A stretch of DNA of 64,000 nucleotides from Bog-473 sp963809715 (lineage in GTDB: Bacteria; Actinomycetota; Acidimicrobiia; Acidimicrobiales; RAAP-2). Positions 60,615 to 64,000 of this stretch are shown piece after piece. How positions within the stretch are numbered: the stretch's first letter is position 1; the number at the start of each line of letters is the position of its first letter. Location of the stretch: NCBI GenBank assembly GCA_963809715.1, contig CAWEKO010000007.1, positions 124,001 through 188,000 of the forward strand, in the 5' to 3' direction. A program made the position numbers and the translations under genes. The notes beneath the pieces were generated by a model. It did no database searches. It was given only the letters and a program-made list of their open reading frames with translations, and was not told where the DNA came from.

Positions 60615-61671
60615 TGCGCAGCCCAGCCCGGCGGTCGTGGCGAGCCCGGGCCAGGCCGACCAGGTCCTCGATGACGTCGCCGAAGGCGCGGCCCTCGGCT
60701 TCCCACAGCATCGGGAACATGGAGATCGGCGTGAACCCCGGCATGGTGTTGACCTCGTTGACGACGATCTCGTCGTCCTCGAGCAGGAACACGTCGACCC
60801 GGGCCAGACCTTCGACCCGCAAGGCACGGTAGGCAGCCTCGGCCAGCCGGCGGGCGTGGGCGAGCTGGCTCGGGGACAAGTCGGTGGGCGCGATGGTCTC
60901 GGCCTTCCCCAGCAGGTACTTGTCCTCGAAGTCGTAGAACTCGCGGCTGGCGATGATCTCGCCCGCTCGGGAGACCGCCACCTCTTCGTTGCCCATGACG
61001 GCGAGCTCCAGCTCTCGCCCGCGTACGAACTCCTCGAGGATGACGTGGTCGTCGAACTCGAAGGCGGAGGACGCGGCGTCGCCGACCGCAGCCGCTTCGC
61101 TGGCCTTGGCCACGCCGATGGACGAGCCCAGGTTGGCCGGCTTGACGAAGAGCGGCAGGCCGAGGGCCCCGATGGCTTCTTCCATGACCTCGGCCGACCA
61201 GGTGGACCGGTGTGCGAGTCGCCAGGCGGCCACCGGGATGCCGTTGTCGTGCAGAACCGACTTGGTGATGCCCTTGTCCATGCAGACGGCCGACGACAGC
61301 ACGCCTGCGCCCACGTAGGGCAGGCCCAAGGCCTCGAGGTGGCCCTGGATCACGCCGTCCTCACCGAAGGGCCCGTGCAGGACGGGGAAGACGACTGCGT
61401 CGGGCGGCATGTCGTCGCCGAGATGCGACAGCTCGGCGTCCGGTTGCTTGGTCAGGAGCTCGTCGGGCGACTCGAGCGCCTCGCCCAGGTCGATGTCGAC
61501 CAACTCGGATTGCGCGTCGACCCACTGCTTGGCGTGGGTGAGCCCGATGAGCCGTACCGGCCACGCGCGGTCGAGCGCCGTCTGCGCGATGCGGCGCGCC
61601 GAGATGCACGAGATCTCGTGCTCGGCCGAGGGTCCCCCGTAGACCACCGCCAACGTCCCGGGTTCTGGCAT
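60598..61671 (-). CDS. ddl: D-alanine--D-alanine ligase
   Basis: Makes the D-Ala-D-Ala dipeptide for peptidoglycan. The 357-residue ATP-grasp enzyme has VVYGGPSAEHEIS (9-21), FPVLHGPFGEDGVIQGHLE near 94-112, VKPANLGSSIGVAKA, and the metal/product motif EVNTMPGFTP. The C-terminal residues (after RHDRRAG) are encoded partly by the tandem repeats. ATG 61671 lies 8 nt after TATAGC, a leaderless arrangement. It diverges from murF, the next step in the pathway. Confidence 0.95.
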   Translation of the reverse strand: MPEPGTLAVVYGGPSAEHEISCISARRIAQTALDRAWPVRLIGLTHAKQWVDAQSELVDIDLGEALESPDELLTKQPDAELSHLGDDMPPDAVVFPVLHGPFGEDGVIQGHLEALGLPYVGAGVLSSAVCMDKGITKSVLHDNGIPVAAWRLAHRSTWSAEVMEEAIGALGLPLFVKPANLGSSIGVAKASEAAAVGDAASSAFEFDDHVILEEFVRGRELELAVMGNEEVAVSRAGEIIASREFYDFEDKYLLGKAETIAPTDLSPSQLAHARRLAEAAYRALRVEGLARVDVFLLEDDEIVVNEVNTMPGFTPISMFPMLWEAEGRAFGDVIEDLVGLARARHDRRAGLRTHRLA

Positions 61672-61679
61672 CCAACGAG

Positions 61680-61689
61680 GCTATACAAT
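61680..61689. promoter_or_regulatory. overlapping divergent -10 elements for ddl and murF
   Basis: GCTATACAAT contains TACAAT (61684-61689) for murF on the plus strand and TATAGC (61685-61680) for ddl on the minus strand. The ddl spacing is 8 nt (leaderless); murF would have a leader of about 12 nt. The only TATA-like string in a GC-rich gap. Confidence 0.55.
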
Positions 61690-61708
61690 CGACCGCCGAG
61701 GCCGATGC

Positions 61709-63028
61709 GTGCGATTCTCCACAGCTGAACTCGCAACGCATCTTGGGGGGGCGCTGGTCGGACCCGACGTGATCGTCGACGGGGCCGGCATCGATTCGCG
61801 CACCATTGCGCCCCGTCAGCTCTTCGTCCCGATCGTGGCCGAACGCGACGGCCATGCGTTCATCGGCGATGCACTGGCCGCGGGGGCCGCGGCCTACCTC
61901 ACCCAGGAGGGGCCTGACGGGTCCACCGCCGTCGTGGTGGAGGACACGGCTACCGCGCTCATGAACCTGGGCGTGTTGGCCCGGAGCCGGGTCGCCGGCG
62001 GCGTCGTGGGGATCACCGGCTCGGTGGGCAAGACGACGACCAAGGACTTGTTGCGCCACTGCTTGGCCTCGACCTTCCGCACCGCAGCCAGCGAGCGGTC
62101 CTTCAACAACGAGCTCGGCCTCCCGCTCACGCTGGTCAACGCGCCGGACGACGCCCAGTGGGTCATTCTCGAGATGGGGGCGCGTGGCGTGGGCCACATT
62201 GCGCGGCTGGCCCAGGTGGGCCGGCCCGACGTGGGGATCGTGACCAGCGTCGCCATGGCCCACGTCGAGTTCTTCGGGGGACTCGACGGTGTGGCCCGCG
62301 CCAAGGGCGAGCTGGTCCGGGCGTTGCCCCAGGATGGCGTTGCCGTCTTGAACTTCGATGATCCCCGGGTGGGCGCCATGGCGTCGTTCAGCCCGTGCCC
62401 GGTGCTGGGGTACGCGGTCGACGCTGATGCGGAGGTGCGGGCCGAGGCGGTGACGCTCGATGACGATGTACGGGCGCGCTTCACTCTGGTCACGCCCTGG
62501 GGCCGAGGTGAGGTCCGGCTCAGCCTCCACGGCCTGCAGCAGGTGCCCAACGCGCTCGGCGCGGCGGCCGCGGCGTTGTGGTGTGGCGTGCCCTTCGAGG
62601 CCGTGCTGGCGTCGTTGGCCGAGGCCAAGGGATCGCCCTTCCGCATGGAGGTGCATCAGCCTCCCGGCGGTCCGCTCCTGGTGGCCGACTGCTACAACGC
62701 CAACCCGGCCTCGACCGAGGCGGCGTTGCGCACGCTTGCTGCGGTTCGTTCGGAACGGAAGTTGGCCCTGCTGGGCCTGATGGCGGAACTCGGTGCGGAG
62801 ACGGAAGAGGAGCACCGGCGCATGGCGGCGCTGGCCGAGGAGTTGGGCATCGAGGTCGTTGGCTACCAGTGCGAGCTCTACGGCGAGGCGCACGTCGATG
62901 ATGTGGCGTCCGCGGTCGTGCTGCTGAAGACCCTCGGCCCGGCTGATGCCGCGCTGGTCAAGGGAAGCCGCGTGGGCCGCCTCGAGGACGTCGTGGAGCG
63001 CTTCGAATCCGGGTCAGCTCAGACTTAG
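61709..63028 (+). CDS. murF: UDP-MurNAc-tripeptide--D-alanyl-D-alanine ligase
   Basis: MurF adds D-Ala-D-Ala to the UDP-MurNAc peptide. The 439-residue Mur ligase has DSRTIAPRQLFVPI (about 29-42), the P-loop ITGSVGKTTTKD (about 99-110), the FNNELGLPLTL segment, and DCYNANPAST near 328. GTG 61709. Its substrate is made by ddl, which is read from the opposite strand of the same promoter, so the two are likely co-regulated. Confidence 0.96.
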   Translation: MRFSTAELATHLGGALVGPDVIVDGAGIDSRTIAPRQLFVPIVAERDGHAFIGDALAAGAAAYLTQEGPDGSTAVVVEDTATALMNLGVLARSRVAGGVVGITGSVGKTTTKDLLRHCLASTFRTAASERSFNNELGLPLTLVNAPDDAQWVILEMGARGVGHIARLAQVGRPDVGIVTSVAMAHVEFFGGLDGVARAKGELVRALPQDGVAVLNFDDPRVGAMASFSPCPVLGYAVDADAEVRAEAVTLDDDVRARFTLVTPWGRGEVRLSLHGLQQVPNALGAAAAALWCGVPFEAVLASLAEAKGSPFRMEVHQPPGGPLLVADCYNANPASTEAALRTLAAVRSERKLALLGLMAELGAETEEEHRRMAALAEELGIEVVGYQCELYGEAHVDDVASAVVLLKTLGPADAALVKGSRVGRLEDVVERFESGSAQT

Positions 63029-63170
63029 GCCACAACGGGTGCATAGGCGCTCTCGGGCCAGTCAGGGCACCGGCGGCTCAAGGCCCCAAGGAGGGAGCTC
63101 TCGCCCTCTCGTGACTCTCGCCCATGGTCGCCTTCCGACCGAGGTAGGCAATCACCGATGCCCGTTGCCT

Positions 63171-63629
63171 CTATCCGGCGCTCGTGCTCAGAGCTTCCGT
63201 GATCTCGTCGATCGCCTTCTGCTCGGATTCGCTCACGTCGACCCCGTGCTCGCGGTGCGCAGCTGCGACTCGGTGAGAGAGCGTGACGATGAAGCGGCGA
63301 TATTCTTCGACTTCCTCCGGTGTGACCTTCTTCTCCAGCAGGGCTACGGAATCACGCAAGTGTTGCAGTCCATGCTGCTTGACCTCTTCCAGGGAGTGAT
63401 AGTGCGTGTGGTCTCGTTCCGGTTTCGCCGCCACGATCTCGTCCAAGAGTTCGCTCTTGCCGTGCTGTTGTCGCGCTTCGGCGTAAGCCTTTGCCATCGC
63501 GATGGTTTCCCTGAACGAGCCGCCATGTTGGGCAGTCACCACGATCATTCCAGCGCTCGGGGGCGCTTCGAGGATGAGCCGCCATTCCTCAGGCGTAAAA
63601 TCGGATTTCGTAGTCATCACCGTTCCCAT
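63171..63629 (-). CDS. conserved hypothetical protein (FTPEEWRLILEAP type)
   Basis: A 152-residue soluble protein, largely helical. The N-terminal DFTPEEWRLILEAPPSAGMIV and GGSFRETIAMAKAYAEAR look like a recurrent actinobacterial family of unknown function. The C-terminal half has two amphipathic helices (TPEEVEEYRRFIVTLSHRVAAAHRE). ATG 63629 or ATG 63617 may be the start; neither has a clear ribosome site. It has less GC bias than neighbours and converges with murF. Confidence 0.75.
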   Translation of the reverse strand: MGTVMTTKSDFTPEEWRLILEAPPSAGMIVVTAQHGGSFRETIAMAKAYAEARQQHGKSELLDEIVAAKPERDHTHYHSLEEVKQHGLQHLRDSVALLEKKVTPEEVEEYRRFIVTLSHRVAAAHREHGVDVSESEQKAIDEITEALSTSAG

Positions 63630-63714
63630 CTCTTGCTGCCGTCAACTTCGTTCGTCGCACCGTAGCGCCTCGTCGAACAAGTGTGCGACACCGGCCGAGG
63701 CGCGGACCTCGCGG

Positions 63715-64000
63715 CTAAATGGCGGCCAGATCGAGGAGCGCCTTGCACAGGCCGTCGGGGTTCGCCAGGGCGAGAAGATGGCTGCCGGCTATGACGGTTG
63801 CCTCCACGCCGGCACGCTCGCGGAGCAGCTGCCGTTGAAACTCGACAGGGAAGAAACGGTCGTCTCGTCCTACGACCGCCGCAGTAGGCACATCAGGCCA
63901 CGATGCAAAGGTGCAGGGTTCGGCGAACGCAATGTCCGCCTCGATGCCCGGATTGGAGAGAACGGCGGCAGCCTCCTCCGAGCCGAGGTCGTGGAGAAAG
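63715..64000 (-). CDS. alpha/beta hydrolase, C-terminal part
   Basis: The frame is open from the window edge to TAG at 63717-63715, giving 95 residues of a gene that begins outside. WPDVPTAAVVGRDDRFFP carries the acid Asp, and VIAGSHLLALANPDGL the catalytic His with the Ser-His-Leu pattern common in alpha/beta hydrolases (GSH-L). The visible piece lacks the nucleophile Ser. It is separated by 85 bp from the hypothetical gene on the same strand. Confidence 0.75.
   Translation of the reverse strand, partial: FLHDLGSEEAAAVLSNPGIEADIAFAEPCTFASWPDVPTAAVVGRDDRFFPVEFQRQLLRERAGVEATVIAGSHLLALANPDGLCKALLDLAAI

Overview
The window is GC-rich DNA (roughly 70 % by eye) with dense, mostly tightly packed genes. 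It most resembles an uncultivated actinobacterium of the Acidimicrobiia type. Supporting traits are a fused actinobacterial-type 2-oxoglutarate dehydrogenase/decarboxylase (Kgd), PafB/PafC-type WYL regulators, CofC for coenzyme F420 and a deazaflavin-nitroreductase-like protein. Others are a mycobacterial-type steroid-degradation cluster, many GTG/TTG starts, and many genes that appear leaderless, with a TANNNT box 6-9 nt before the start codon. A secreted S53 acid protease and an oligopeptide ABC importer suggest a heterotroph that feeds on peptides. Taxonomy is inferred from gene content only.

Layout. 0-4.2 kb: the 3' end of a FadE30-like acyl-CoA dehydrogenase, ipdF and fadD3 in an overlapping operon for the steroid C/D-ring fragment HIP, then a zinc alcohol dehydrogenase. 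4.2-8.8 kb: a sugar-nucleotidyltransferase, and on the minus strand a FlK-like thioesterase, an MFS transporter (frameshifted) and dxs. 8.8-12.6 kb: tldD-tldE, an FmdB zinc ribbon and moaC. 13-19.6 kb: an alpha/beta hydrolase, an acyl-CoA carboxyltransferase, an Erm/KsgA-like methyltransferase, a CtaG-like membrane protein and pafB-pafC (frame-disrupted). 19.9-28.2 kb: an accessory stretch with visibly different codon use, carrying a 1152-residue protein of unknown function, a methyltransferase, a DDN-like protein, a MobF-type relaxase and a VirD4/TraG-like coupling protein. 28.4-37.4 kb: a histone-H1-like Lys/Ala protein, cofC, gpsA, a class III adenylate cyclase, a GH38 alpha-mannosidase, a MatB-like acyl-CoA synthetase, a GYD protein and rnhB. 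37.3-43.2 kb: a complete oppABCDF operon. 43.5-48.8 kb: a DMT transporter, 1.2 kb without a supportable gene, a secreted S53 protease and an alpha/beta hydrolase. 48.8-55.3 kb: kgd (frameshifted), an NYN-S1-Lys/Ala-tail protein, a FabZ-like dehydratase and xthA. 55.6-64 kb: a TPP enzyme (frameshifted) with a GlcD-type flavin oxidase, a UvrD-like helicase, ddl, murF, a hypothetical protein and the end of another alpha/beta hydrolase.

How the parts fit. FadE30-like, IpdF and FadD3 are a recognisable catabolic module. The S53 protease and Opp importer could supply peptides. Kgd, Dxs, MoaC, GpsA, Ddl, MurF, RnhB and XthA are housekeeping. The 19.9-28.2 kb stretch looks horizontally acquired and contains a stripped-down conjugation gene pair.

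Caution. Five loci (MFS, pafBC, the oppD 3' end, kgd, the TPP enzyme) change reading frame inside otherwise intact genes. That density in 64 kb, including an essential-type gene, points first to indel errors in the sequence rather than to real pseudogenes.
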